Made by a program: the position numbers and the translations under genes. Shown one piece after another: positions 9,336 to 19,053 of a stretch of 64,000 nucleotides of DNA. The DNA is taken from positions 1,364,001 to 1,428,000 of the forward strand of contig NZ_WYDQ01000001.1 in the NCBI RefSeq assembly GCF_024105635.1, in the 5' to 3' direction. A model generated the notes under the pieces. It saw nothing but the letters and a program-made list of their open reading frames with translations. It was not told where the DNA came from and did no database searches. Each line of letters opens with the position of its first letter. The stretch's first letter is position 1. The DNA is from Oceanicola sp. 502str15. GTDB taxonomy: Bacteria > Pseudomonadota > Alphaproteobacteria > Rhodobacterales > Rhodobacteraceae.

Positions 9336-10127
9336 ATGAAAATCGCCACCTTCAACATCAACGGCGTCAAGGCCCGGATCGGCGCCGTCACCGACTGGCT
9401 CACCGAAAGCGCCCCCGACGTCGCCCTCCTGCAAGAGATCAAGTCGGTCGACGAGGGCTTCCCCCGCGAGCATTTCGAAGACCTCGGCTACCAGGTCAAA
9501 ACCCATGGCCAGAAGGGCTTCAACGGCGTCGCCATCCTCTCCAGGCTCCCGCTCGAAGATGTCACCCGCGGCCTGCCCGGCGACGATGCCGACGAACAGG
9601 CCCGCTGGATCGAGGCCACCGTCATCGGAGACAACACCGCCCTGCGCCTCTGCGGCCTCTACCTGCCCAACGGCAACCCGGTCGAAGACGGCACCAGCGA
9701 GAAGTTCCGCTACAAGCTCGCGTGGATGGACCGCCTCATCGCCCGCGGCCGCGCCCTGCTGGCCGAAGAGCAGCCCGCCCTGATGGCCGGCGATTACAAC
9801 ATCATCCCCAGCCCCATCGACGCCGCCCGCCCCGAAGCCTGGGTGGGCGATGCGCTGTTTCACCCCGAAAGCCTCGCCAAGTGGCGCGAGCTGAACGCGC
9901 TCGGCTTCACCGAGGCCTTCCGCGCCCGCACCCGTGGCCCCGGCCACTACTCCTTCTGGGATTACCAGCGCGGCGCATGGGACAGAAACGACGGCATCCG
10001 CATCGACCATTTCCTGCTCACCCCGCAGGCCGCCGACCGTCTCACCGATTGCTGGATCGAGAAAGACGTGCGCGGCCGCGAGAAACCCTCCGACCACGTG
10101 CCCGTCTGGGTCGATCTGGATGTCTGA
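9336..10127 (+). CDS. xth: Exodeoxyribonuclease III (AP endonuclease)
   Basis: ExoIII-type enzymes nick DNA at abasic sites and trim 3' ends during base-excision repair. The 263-residue product shows MKIATFNINGVKARIG, VALLQEIKSVDEGFP (metal-binding Glu in LLQEIK), LYLPNGNPVEDG, LMAGDYNIIPSPID (catalytic Asp and Asn) and C-terminal KPSDHVPVWVDLD (catalytic SDH). These are all hallmarks of the family in the right order. A GCGGAGGGCCCC segment ahead of the ATG could serve as ribosome site. The stop overlaps the next gene's ATG by 8 bp, suggesting co-translation. Confidence 0.96.
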   Translation: MKIATFNINGVKARIGAVTDWLTESAPDVALLQEIKSVDEGFPREHFEDLGYQVKTHGQKGFNGVAILSRLPLEDVTRGLPGDDADEQARWIEATVIGDNTALRLCGLYLPNGNPVEDGTSEKFRYKLAWMDRLIARGRALLAEEQPALMAGDYNIIPSPIDAARPEAWVGDALFHPESLAKWRELNALGFTEAFRARTRGPGHYSFWDYQRGAWDRNDGIRIDHFLLTPQAADRLTDCWIEKDVRGREKPSDHVPVWVDLDV

Positions 10128-10887
10128 AACCACGCCGGGCGAAGCCGCCCGCGCCGCGGCCCTCGCCCTCGCCTTCTCCGCCCTCCCGCTCGCGCCCCTC
10201 GGCCTCTACCTCTGGCAACAGGGCGCCTTCGACCCGCCCCGCGTCAGGCTCACCCGCCTGATCACCGGCAACGACACCGCGGCCCTCGCCGTCGCCCGCG
10301 CCATCGAACAGGGCCGGACACCCGAAGAGATCGAAGCCGAAACCGGCGTTGTCCTCGATGATGGCGGCTCCCGCTCCGTCACCCTCGCCTGGTATCTGAT
10401 TGACGCCTTCAGCCACACGGCCCCCCGCGCCGTCTATTTCGACTGGAAAGACGGCTGCGAACAGGTCTGCCCCGCGCTCGATGCCATGCTGGCCGACCAC
10501 GGCATCACCACCCGCCCGGACCCTGCGAAGATCGTCGCCGACGAGGCCCTCCACGCCGAAGAGTGGAGCGCCATGCCCGTCGTCTGGGCCCATTACGCGC
10601 CCCACTTCGCCGCCAACGACCTCCAACTCCTCACGCTCGACCCGCAAGGCGGTTGGGATGCTTACTACATCTTCGTCGCCCCCGAAGGCACCGCCCGCCG
10701 CTGGTCCGGCACGGTGATCGAAGAGGGCGAAAACGCCGGCCTCGAAATCCACGCCATCCCCGCACCCGCGGTGGCCATCACCACACCCGAAGGCCTCACC
10801 AGCGCCCTCGCCGAGGTCACGGCCTCCACCGACGGCCCCCACAAGCCCCCGTTCCTCGCAGGCCTCCCCCTGACAGGGCTGTTCTGA
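10120..10887 (+). CDS. Exported or membrane-anchored protein, unknown, coupled to xth
   Basis: The 255-residue product starts inside the end of xth (8-bp overlap). It has one hydrophobic N-terminal segment (ARAAALALAFSALPLAPLGLYL), likely a signal anchor, followed by a soluble domain. Visible features are AVYFDWKDGCEQVCPALDAML, with a CxxxC pair, and a segment QLLTLDPQGGWDAYYIFVAPEG. I do not recognise the family. The CxxxC pair could be a disulfide in the periplasm or a thioredoxin-like remnant, but the rest gives no firm support. The coupling to xth may be positional only. Confidence 0.7.
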   Translation: MSETTPGEAARAAALALAFSALPLAPLGLYLWQQGAFDPPRVRLTRLITGNDTAALAVARAIEQGRTPEEIEAETGVVLDDGGSRSVTLAWYLIDAFSHTAPRAVYFDWKDGCEQVCPALDAMLADHGITTRPDPAKIVADEALHAEEWSAMPVVWAHYAPHFAANDLQLLTLDPQGGWDAYYIFVAPEGTARRWSGTVIEEGENAGLEIHAIPAPAVAITTPEGLTSALAEVTASTDGPHKPPFLAGLPLTGLF

Positions 10888-10929
10888 ACCGGGATGGCGG
10901 GTGGGGTGTCGTCGCGCCAGCGACGCACG

Positions 10930-12096
10930 TCACCCCCATCCGCCAGAGGTCACATCCTCTCCCCAGAGCCAGTCGAACCGCCCCGGCAGAACCCCGGGCG
11001 CAAACCGGCTCGCCGTCCTCAGCGCCAGATGCGCAGCCCATCTCTTCGGCCCCACGGGCAAATGATAGTTCCGCGCATTCGCCGTCGCCGCCGCCACGAT
11101 CCGCGCGCACCGCGCGCCCCGTGCGGCCTGAAACGCCGCCAGCCCGGCCTCAAGGCTCTCGGCCCCCGCCAGCTCCGCCGCCAGCACCCAGGCATCCTCC
11201 AGCCCCATCGCCGCCCCCTGCGCGAGGTAGGGCAGAGTCGAATGCGCCGCGTCGCCAAGGATCACCAGCCGCTCCCGATGCCAGCGCGCCGCCACCCCAT
11301 GGCGAAACAACCCCCAGCGCCGGACCCTCTCCACCCGCGCCAACCATCCCGGCACCGGCCCACCAAAGCCCGCAAAGGCGGCGCGAAACGCTTCCGGGTC
11401 GCCCGCCACCTGCCAGCCCTCCTCGGCCCAATCCGCCTGCTCCTCGCAAGCCACCAGGTTCACCAGCCTCTGCCCGCGCAGCGGATAGGCCACCAGGTGC
11501 CGCCCCGGCGCGAGGAACAGCTGCGCCTCCGGGGGCATCTCCTCCTCGGCCTCGATCAGGGCCCGCCACGCAATCTGATGGGTAAATTCCGGCGCCTCCG
11601 CCCCCAGCAGGGCCCGCCGCGCGCGCGAGTGCAGCCCGTCCGCACCCACCACCAGCCCCGCCTCCAGCACCTCTCCGGCCTCGGTCACAACCGCGCCGCC
11701 GGGGCGCACCTCCTCCACCCGGCAGCCCAGCGTGATCTCCACGCCCGCCTCCCGCGCGCCGCGCTCCAGCACCGCCAGCAGGTCGGCCCTGTGCACATTG
11801 GCAAACCGCCCTCGCCCCGCATAGGGCACAAAGGCAATCTCGCGCCCGCGTGCCGCCTCACGCATCCGCACGCCCCGGCTCTCGTCGCTCACCGCCTCGA
11901 ACTCGGCGCCCAGCCCCAGCGCCTCCAGCACCCGGCCCGCATTGGGGCTCACCTGAATCCCCGCGCCCACCTCCGCCAGCGCCGTAGCCTGCTCCAACAC
12001 GCGCACCCGCGCACCCCGCAGCGCCAGCGCGCGCGCAGCGGCCAGCCCGGCAATCCCGCCGCCCAGCACCAGCACATCAAGTCCAACAAGGGTCAT
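10930..12096 (-). CDS. FAD-dependent monooxygenase, salicylate hydroxylase-like
   Basis: The 388-residue product belongs to the class A flavin monooxygenases, which hydroxylate aromatic rings using NAD(P)H and O2. It shows the dinucleotide-binding GxGxxG (VLVLGGGIAGLAAARALALRG, residues 8-28), an Arg/Asn segment VQVSPNAGRVLEALGL-like, GADGLHSRARRALLG (the DG motif) and the second FAD motif RLVILGDAAHSTLPYLAQGAAMGLEDAW. These point to the salicylate/3-hydroxybenzoate group. The substrate cannot be read from the sequence, and no aromatic pathway genes lie nearby. It is convergent with the gene ending at 10887 and followed upstream by dksA. Confidence 0.88.
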   Translation of the reverse strand: MTLVGLDVLVLGGGIAGLAAARALALRGARVRVLEQATALAEVGAGIQVSPNAGRVLEALGLGAEFEAVSDESRGVRMREAARGREIAFVPYAGRGRFANVHRADLLAVLERGAREAGVEITLGCRVEEVRPGGAVVTEAGEVLEAGLVVGADGLHSRARRALLGAEAPEFTHQIAWRALIEAEEEMPPEAQLFLAPGRHLVAYPLRGQRLVNLVACEEQADWAEEGWQVAGDPEAFRAAFAGFGGPVPGWLARVERVRRWGLFRHGVAARWHRERLVILGDAAHSTLPYLAQGAAMGLEDAWVLAAELAGAESLEAGLAAFQAARGARCARIVAAATANARNYHLPVGPKRWAAHLALRTASRFAPGVLPGRFDWLWGEDVTSGGWG

Positions 12097-12159
12097 GAAA
12101 GCAAAACGCCCGGGCCGGCCATCGGCCTCCGGGCGCTCCTTATCGCAATCCGCAAGGGA

Positions 12160-12582
12160 TCAGTCGTCCCGATGCACCTTCTCGCGGCGCTCATGGCGCT
12201 CCTGCGCCTCAAGGCTCAGCGTGGCGATCGGGCGGGCATCCAGCCGCTTCAGGCTGATCGGCTCGCCGGTATCCTCGCAATACCCGTATTCGCCGTTCTC
12301 GATCCGCCGCAGCGCCGAGTCGATCTTGGCCACCAGCTTGCGCTGCCGGTCCCGGGTGCGCAGTTCCAGCGCCCGGTCGGTCTCTTCGCTGGCACGGTCG
12401 GCGACATCGGGGATGTTGCGGGTGCCGTCCTGAAGCGCCTCGATCGTGTCGCGGCTGTCGGACAGAAGATCCTCGCGCCACTGGATCAATTTGCGACGGA
12501 AGTATTCCGTCTGGCGCTCATTCATGAAGGGCTCGTCTTCGGCCGGGCGATAATCGTCGTCCAGAAAAGCTTCCTGCTTCAT
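12160..12582 (-). CDS. dksA: DksA-type RNA polymerase secondary-channel regulator
   Basis: DksA acts with ppGpp on RNA polymerase in the stringent response. The 140-residue product has the long coiled coil, with DxxDxA at its tip (D59, D62, A64 in IPDVADRASEE), and the C-terminal zinc-finger region. Only one cysteine (C102 in EYGYCEDTGEPI) remains of the usual four: the second position is Thr, and the later pair is RPIATLSL, so the finger probably does not bind zinc in the classical way. The ATG at 12582 has a GAGGGAGC ribosome site; a longer frame upstream is less likely. Confidence 0.93.
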   Translation of the reverse strand: MKQEAFLDDDYRPAEDEPFMNERQTEYFRRKLIQWREDLLSDSRDTIEALQDGTRNIPDVADRASEETDRALELRTRDRQRKLVAKIDSALRRIENGEYGYCEDTGEPISLKRLDARPIATLSLEAQERHERREKVHRDD

Positions 12583-12760
12583 AAGTGCTCCCTCGGGCTG
12601 TGCTTTTTTATCGCTCTCACGAGTCTGTTGCATCGAACGCTCCATTGGGGGTCCATCTACACCCGACAGCCCCCCTTGTCACTGTCTTTTAATGCGTTCA
12701 GGTTGGAATTGAACACGCCGTGATCACAATCTCCCGGCAGGAAGAAGATTGAGGAATTTC

Positions 12761-13600
12761 ATGAGATTCGAAGGCACCGACAGCTACGTCGCCACTGAAG
12801 ACCTGACCGTTGCCGTGAACGCGGCGGTGGCGCTGGAGCGTCCGTTGCTCGTCAAGGGAGAGCCCGGCACCGGCAAGACCGAACTGGCCCGGCAGGTGAG
12901 CGCGGCGCTCGGGCTGGAGATGATCGAATGGCACGTCAAATCCACCACCCGCGCCCAGCAGGGTCTCTACGAATATGATGCCGTCAGCCGGTTGCGCGAC
13001 AGCCAGCTCGGCGACGAGCGGGTGCATGACGTGGCCAATTACATCCGGCGCGGCAAGCTCTGGGAGGCCTTCACCGCCCCCGAGCGCGTGGTGCTGCTGA
13101 TCGACGAGGTCGACAAGGCCGATATCGAGTTTCCCAACGACCTGCTGCAGGAACTCGACCGGATGGAGTTTCATGTCTACGAAACCGGCGAGACGGTGAA
13201 GGCCGTCAACCGCCCCATCGTCATCATCACTTCCAACAACGAAAAGGAGCTGCCCGACGCCTTCCTGCGCCGCTGCTTCTTCCACTTCATCCGCTTCCCC
13301 GACGAGGAGACCCTTCGCAAGATCGTCGAGGTCCATCACCCCGGCATCAAGCCCGAGCTTCTCACCACCGCGCTGACCCAATTTTACGAAATCCGCGACC
13401 AGCCCGGCCTGAAAAAGAAACCCTCCACCTCCGAGGTGCTAGACTGGCTCAAGCTCCTGCTGGCCGAGGATCTCTCGCCCGAAGACCTCAAGCGCGACGG
13501 GGCCAATGCCCTGCCCAAGCTCCACGGCGCGTTGCTGAAGAACGAGCAGGACGTGCACCTCTTCGAACGGCTCGCCTTCATGGCCCGGCGCGAACGCTAG
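12761..13600 (+). CDS. MoxR-family AAA ATPase (CoxD-like)
   Basis: The 279-residue product is a MoxR-type AAA+ chaperone, a class that remodels or activates partner proteins such as VWA-domain proteins. It shows Walker A (KGEPGTGKTELARQ), Walker B (VVLLIDEVDKADIEFPNDLLQ), sensor 1 (VIITSNNEKELPDAFLRRC) and the lid region. It resembles the CoxD group, usually next to a CoxE-like VWA gene. Here no VWA gene follows: the next genes are PhzF-like. I chose the ATG at 12761, preceded by GAGG, over an earlier TTG. A strong hairpin follows. Confidence 0.92.
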   Translation: MRFEGTDSYVATEDLTVAVNAAVALERPLLVKGEPGTGKTELARQVSAALGLEMIEWHVKSTTRAQQGLYEYDAVSRLRDSQLGDERVHDVANYIRRGKLWEAFTAPERVVLLIDEVDKADIEFPNDLLQELDRMEFHVYETGETVKAVNRPIVIITSNNEKELPDAFLRRCFFHFIRFPDEETLRKIVEVHHPGIKPELLTTALTQFYEIRDQPGLKKKPSTSEVLDWLKLLLAEDLSPEDLKRDGANALPKLHGALLKNEQDVHLFERLAFMARRER

Positions 13601-13639
13601 CGCCCCGGCCCCGGCGCGCGTGTTTTCCCGCCGGGGCGC
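13600..13639 (+). terminator. Hairpin after the MoxR gene
   Basis: GCGCCCCGGC (13600-13609) pairs perfectly with GCCGGGGCGC (13630-13639), with a 20-nt loop holding TTTT. It begins at the last base of the MoxR stop. It lacks a following T run, so it may act as an intrinsic-type or a stabilising 3' hairpin. Confidence 0.5.
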
Positions 13640-13796
13640 CTCCCCAATTCCGGCAGGCCGTGGTTGACCTTAGGGGACTACGACCAAAGGGTTATATGAC
13701 TCAATCATTAATCAACTTTTAGGCGTATCCCTGCCCTTTCGCTGCCTCAATGCAACTGAAGGGTGAGTCCAGATCAGTTACAGCAAGGGCAGGATC

Positions 13797-14639
13797 ATGT
13801 CTCAGTTCACGACCATGAATATCTTTACCGCTCGCCCGTTCGGCGGCACCACCTTGGCCATCGTTCCCGAGGCCGATGGCCTCGAAGACGAGCAGATGGG
13901 CCTCATGGCCCGCGAGCTCAACCACTCCGTCACCGCCTTCATGATGCAGCCGCAGCTCCCCGGCGCCACCGCTCGCCTGCGGTTCTTCAACCCGGCCCGC
14001 GAGGTCGATTTCGCCGGTCAGGCGATCATCGGCGTCGCCGTCCACCTCGCCAGCCAGGGCATCGGGCCCGACATGATCTTCGAGATCACCGATGGCACCG
14101 TCGCCGCCCGCGCCTCCGGCAACACCGCCGTCTTCACCATCGAGTCCCGCCTGCGCATCCTCGCCCGGCCCGAACTCGGTGATGTCGCCGCGGCCCTCTC
14201 GCTCCCCCACCACGCCATCGACGTCAACCACCACCGCCCGGTGCTGGCCACCGTCGGCCTCCCCTTCACCCTCACCGAGCTGAAGTCGCTGCGGGCGCTC
14301 GAAGAGGCCGCTCCCAACGTCGAGGCCTTCCGCGTCGGCCACAAGCTCTACCCCAGCAGCTTCAACTTCGCGCAGTACTGCTACTACCGCAAAGACGACA
14401 ACGTGCACGCCCGCATGTTCAACCTCCACGACACCGTGGTCGAAGACCCGGCCACCGGCTCGGCGGTCGCGGCCCTTGCCGCCTTCCTCACGGCGCTCGA
14501 CGGAAACCAGCATTTCACCGTGCATCAGGGCGATTATATCGGCCGTCCCTCCAGGTTGCAGGTGCGCAGCACGGCCAAGTCGGTGAGCATCACCGGCAAC
14601 GCCGTTCCGGTCATGGGCGGTCAACTGATCGCCGCCTAG
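13797..14639 (+). CDS. PhzF-family protein with altered catalytic residues
   Basis: PhzF-type isomerases use a catalytic glutamate at position 45. This 280-residue product keeps the fold outline (VDFAGQAIIGVAVHLAS, DPATGSAVAALAAFL, HQGDYIGRPSRL) but reads NHSVTAF, with Val at residue 45, where its downstream neighbour reads NYSETTF. The GNPLAV motif is GTTLAI and FAGHPLIG is FAGQAIIG, so three catalytic or near-catalytic positions differ. It is probably not an active PhzF isomerase; it could bind a ligand or have gained another reaction. It follows MoxR by 196 bp, and its own promoter probably lies in that AT-richer gap. Confidence 0.85.
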   Translation: MSQFTTMNIFTARPFGGTTLAIVPEADGLEDEQMGLMARELNHSVTAFMMQPQLPGATARLRFFNPAREVDFAGQAIIGVAVHLASQGIGPDMIFEITDGTVAARASGNTAVFTIESRLRILARPELGDVAAALSLPHHAIDVNHHRPVLATVGLPFTLTELKSLRALEEAAPNVEAFRVGHKLYPSSFNFAQYCYYRKDDNVHARMFNLHDTVVEDPATGSAVAALAAFLTALDGNQHFTVHQGDYIGRPSRLQVRSTAKSVSITGNAVPVMGGQLIAA

Positions 14640-14648
14640 GGCCAAACC

Positions 14649-14682
14649 CTTCGGGGGCGATCCCGGAAAATTGCCCCCGAAG
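14649..14682 (+). terminator. Hairpin between the two PhzF-like genes
   Basis: CTTCGGGGGC (14649-14658) and GCCCCCGAAG (14673-14682) form a perfect 10-bp stem with a 14-nt loop, 9 bp past the stop of the first PhzF-like gene. No T run follows. It may limit read-through into the second gene. Confidence 0.45.
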
Positions 14683-14785
14683 CCAATCTCCCGGCCGTCG
14701 CAGGCCCCCGCCCCCCTGTCCCCCGGCTTGCCTTGCGCCCCCACGCGCCTACCCTGTGCCCGCACCCCAGCGCGAGGCCCGGACC

Positions 14786-15616
14786 ATGACCCCCTATCTC
14801 ACCCTCGATGTCTTCACATCGGCCCCCTTCTCCGGCAATCCGCTCGCCGTCATCCCCGATGCAACCGCCCTGCCCGAAGCGGCGCTGCAAAGGATCGCGA
14901 CCGAGTTCAACTATTCCGAAACCACCTTCGTCTTCCCCCCGGAAGATCCTGAAAACACGGCCAAAGTCCGCATCTTCACACCCACGATGGAGGTGCCCTT
15001 CGCCGGGCACCCGCTGATCGGCACCGCCGTCGCTCTGGCCCGCGCGGGCCATGGGCCGGAGATGGTGCTGGAGCTCGGCGTCGGCCCGATCCGCGCCACC
15101 GCCACCCCGCAGGAGGCGCGCTTCACGACCGAAGTCGCGCTTCAGGTCATCGCCCGGCCCGACCCCGCCCTCACCGCCCGCGCGCTCGGCCTGCCCCTCT
15201 CCGCACTCGCCGCGCCCCCGGTCATGGCCTCCGTCGGCCTGCCCTTCACCCTGACCGAGTTGACCAGCCGCGCGGCGCTCACCGCCTGCGCGCCCGACAC
15301 CGCCGCCTTCAATGACGGGGCCGCTGCCCATCCCTCGTCGCTCGATTTCGCCCAGTTCGCCTATTGGCGCGACGGCGCCACGATCCACGCCCGCATGTTC
15401 GCCCCGCTCGACAACATCCCCGAAGATCCCGCCACCGGCTCCGCCTCCGCGGCGCTTGGCGCATGGCTCACCTCGCAGCACGGGGCGCAGTCCCTCACCA
15501 TCCACCAGGGCGACGACATGGGCCGACCCTCCCGCATCGGGGTGGAGACAACGGAAACCGCCGTCACCATCTCCGGCGCCGCCGTCCCGATGATGGAAGG
15601 TCGCCTGAACATCTAG
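14786..15616 (+). CDS. PhzF-family isomerase, catalytic residues intact
   Basis: The 276-residue product ([25 protein letters not shown] start) is a full PhzF-family member with the expected catalytic Glu at residue 45 (NYSETTFVF), [19 protein letters not shown] and [15 protein letters not shown]. The family includes phenazine isomerase and many epimerases of unknown substrate; no phenazine genes occur here, so a phenazine role is unlikely. I chose the ATG at 14786, which has GAGGCCC upstream, over a GTG at 14756. It is a tandem paralogue of the gene at 13797 (about the same length and motif order), suggesting a duplication followed by divergence. Confidence 0.9.
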   Translation: MTPYLTLDVFTSAPFSGNPLAVIPDATALPEAALQRIATEFNYSETTFVFPPEDPENTAKVRIFTPTMEVPFAGHPLIGTAVALARAGHGPEMVLELGVGPIRATATPQEARFTTEVALQVIARPDPALTARALGLPLSALAAPPVMASVGLPFTLTELTSRAALTACAPDTAAFNDGAAAHPSSLDFAQFAYWRDGATIHARMFAPLDNIPEDPATGSASAALGAWLTSQHGAQSLTIHQGDDMGRPSRIGVETTETAVTISGAAVPMMEGRLNI

Positions 15617-15664
15617 CCGCAAACCCCTGAGAAAACCCAGCAATCCTGCGCCACAGCGCGCCCC

Positions 15665-16003
15665 TCAATCCTGCCCGACCTCGCCCCGCCGCACCGCCTC
15701 CACCAGCGCCTCGATCCGCTCGAAGCTGCCGCCCCAGAAGCCGCGATAGGCGCCGACCCAGGCAGCCACAAGCTGCATCCCCTCCGGGCGCAGGCTGCAC
15801 GGCCGGGTCTGCCCCTTCTGGGTGCGCTCGATCAGCCCCGCCGCCTCCAACACCTTGAGATGCTTCGAAATCGCCGGCTGGCTCATGTCATGGCGCGCCA
15901 CGATCTCGCCCACCGTCGCCGGCCCATCGACCAGCTGCCCGATGATCGCCCGGCGGGTCGGGTCGGCAAGGGCGGAGAAGCAGCGCGAGAGGGAGTCGGC
16001 CAT
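15665..16003 (-). CDS. ArsR-family transcriptional regulator
   Basis: The 112-residue product begins SRCFSALADPTRRAIIGQLVDGPATVGEIVARHDMSQPAISKHLKVLEAAGLIE, a clear winged-helix ArsR-type DNA-binding core, followed by an extended C-terminal helix (WGGSFERIEALVEAVRRGEV). It has no metal-binding cysteine motif in the recognition helix. ArsR genes of this build normally sit next to an AHSA1/SRPBCC gene that they regulate; none is visible here. It ends 49 bp after the second PhzF-like gene on the opposite strand. The likely target is unknown. Confidence 0.9.
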   Translation of the reverse strand: MADSLSRCFSALADPTRRAIIGQLVDGPATVGEIVARHDMSQPAISKHLKVLEAAGLIERTQKGQTRPCSLRPEGMQLVAAWVGAYRGFWGGSFERIEALVEAVRRGEVGQD

Positions 16004-16126
16004 GACAAATCACCATCTGGAAATATATCCCAGAAGTAATTCCTTGCCCCAAACCGGGCAAGCCCTCTTTCCCCCTCCCGCCCCTCTTGCTAGGACCATG
16101 ACAGCGCAACCAAGGCCACGGCCCCC

Positions 16127-16555
16127 ATGACCTCCCCCTTGTCCAACCCCACCCTCATCGAACGCTCCGCGGCCAAGGGGCTGCGCATCACCGGTCAGCG
16201 CAAGGTCATTGCCGAGGTGCTCGACGCCGCTTCCGACCACCCCGATGTCGAAGAGCTCTACGCCCGCGCCTCCGCCGTAGACCCCCGCATTTCGCTCGCC
16301 ACGGTCTATCGCACCGTCAAGCTGTTCGAGGAATCGGGCCTGCTCGAAAAGCTCGAATTCGGCGATGGCCGCGCCCGCTACGAAGACGCCGAGCGCGACC
16401 ACCACGATCACCTGATCGACATGAAGACCGGCGAGGTGATCGAATTCGTCGACCCCGAGATCGAGGCCCTTCAGGAAAAGATCGCGGAGCGCCTCGGCTA
16501 CGAGCTGAAGGGCCACAAGCTCGAACTCTACGGCACCCGCAAGAAGCCGGTCTGA
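16127..16555 (+). CDS. fur: Fur-family metal-responsive regulator (Fur/Mur type)
   Basis: The 142-residue product has the Fur N-terminal winged helix (AKGLRITGQRKVIAEVLDAASDHPDVEELYARASAVDPRISLATVYRTVKLFEESGLL) and a dimerisation domain with DHHDHLIDMKTGEVIEFVDPEIEALQEKIAERLGYEL. It has no CxxC structural zinc motifs, as expected for alphaproteobacterial Fur/Mur, which in rhizobia responds to manganese rather than iron. It lacks the His-rich insert of Irr and the Cys pattern of Zur. The gene is followed by an EamA transporter, with a 144-bp gap. Confidence 0.88.
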   Translation: MTSPLSNPTLIERSAAKGLRITGQRKVIAEVLDAASDHPDVEELYARASAVDPRISLATVYRTVKLFEESGLLEKLEFGDGRARYEDAERDHHDHLIDMKTGEVIEFVDPEIEALQEKIAERLGYELKGHKLELYGTRKKPV

Positions 16556-16699
16556 GCCTCCCGGGCCGCACCCGCCCGCACACACTCCACTTCCACACAC
16601 ACCCCATTTTCCACCCACACCCCTTTTTCGTCCCCCGCCCCCTCGCCTCTCCCGCCAATCCGCGCTACCACCGGCCTCAACCCCAACGGAGCGGCCCGC

Positions 16700-17560
16700 A
16701 TGTCCGACAATCTCAAGGGCATCGCGCTGATGGTGCTCGCCATGCTCGGGCTTGCCTGCACCGACTCCGTGGTCAAGCTCATGGCCGCCTACATGCCCGC
16801 GCCGCAGGTCATCCTCATCGTCGGCGGCGCCACCGCGCTGATCTTCTCCGCCGCCGCCCTGATCCACCGCGAGCCGCTCTTCTCCCGCGACTTCCTCCAC
16901 CCCGCCGTGGTCGGCCGCTCGCTGGCCGAGGCCGTCGCCGCCCTCACCATCACCGCCTCCATCGCGCTGGTCCCGCTCGCCACCGTCTCCGCGCTGATGC
17001 AGCTCAACCCGATCCTCGTCACCCTCGGGGCGGCGCTGTTTTTTGGCGAGCAGGTCGGTTGGCGCCGCTGGGCCGCCATCGCCGCCGGCATGGTCGGAAT
17101 GCTGATGATCGTGCGCCCCGGCCTCTCGGGCTTCGACCCCAACGCCCTCCTGGCCGTCGCCGCCGCCGTCGCCCTCTCCGCCCGCGATCTCACCACCCGC
17201 GCCGCGCCCCGCGCCATCCCCTCGCTGACCCTCGCCGCCTGGGGCTTTTCGCTGGTGCCCTTCGCCGCCGTGGCCGCCCTGCTGATCGGCCCGGGCTTCT
17301 CGCCGCTCAACGCCGCCTCCCTCGCCTGGGCACCTCTCGGCGTGCTCTTCACCCTCACCGGCTACTGGGCGCTCACCGCCGCCGTGCGCGTCGGCGAACT
17401 CTCCACCGTCGCCCCCTTCCGCTACTCCCGCCTGCTCTTCGCCACCCTCATCGCCGTCCTCTTCTTCAACGAGCGCCCCGACGGCTGGACCATCGCAGGC
17501 TCCCTCCTCATCATCGCCGCCGGCCTCTACGCCTTTCTGCGCGAACGCCGCCGCAGCTAG
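16700..17560 (+). CDS. EamA/DMT-family transporter
   Basis: The 286-residue product is a ten-segment membrane protein of the drug/metabolite transporter superfamily, made of two EamA repeats: LKGIALMVLAMLGLACTDSVVKLMAAYM near the start, and a second half including LGVLFTLTGYWALTAAVRVGELSTVAPFRYSRLLFATLIAVLFFNERPDGWTIAGSLLIIAAGLYAFLRER. The PFRYSRLLFA and FNERP segments are typical. The substrate cannot be assigned. It lies between the Fur gene and eno on the same strand, but is separated from both by more than 100 bp. Confidence 0.9.
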   Translation: MSDNLKGIALMVLAMLGLACTDSVVKLMAAYMPAPQVILIVGGATALIFSAAALIHREPLFSRDFLHPAVVGRSLAEAVAALTITASIALVPLATVSALMQLNPILVTLGAALFFGEQVGWRRWAAIAAGMVGMLMIVRPGLSGFDPNALLAVAAAVALSARDLTTRAAPRAIPSLTLAAWGFSLVPFAAVAALLIGPGFSPLNAASLAWAPLGVLFTLTGYWALTAAVRVGELSTVAPFRYSRLLFATLIAVLFFNERPDGWTIAGSLLIIAAGLYAFLRERRRS

Positions 17561-18967
<1,407 letters not shown>

Positions 18968-18976
18968 TGATGCCCC

Positions 18977-19009
18977 GCTTGCGAGGCTGCATCGGGTGGC
19001 CTCGCAAGC
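18977..19009 (+). terminator. Perfect 11-bp hairpin after eno
   Basis: GCTTGCGAGGC (18977-18987) pairs with GCCTCGCAAGC (18999-19009), with an 11-nt loop, 9 bp after the enolase stop. There is no T tract. It may be an enolase terminator or a 3'-end stabiliser. Confidence 0.55.
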
Positions 19010-19053
19010 ACGCCGCCGCCGGTCGGGCGGCCCGCCGCCGCCAAGCCGGCCCC

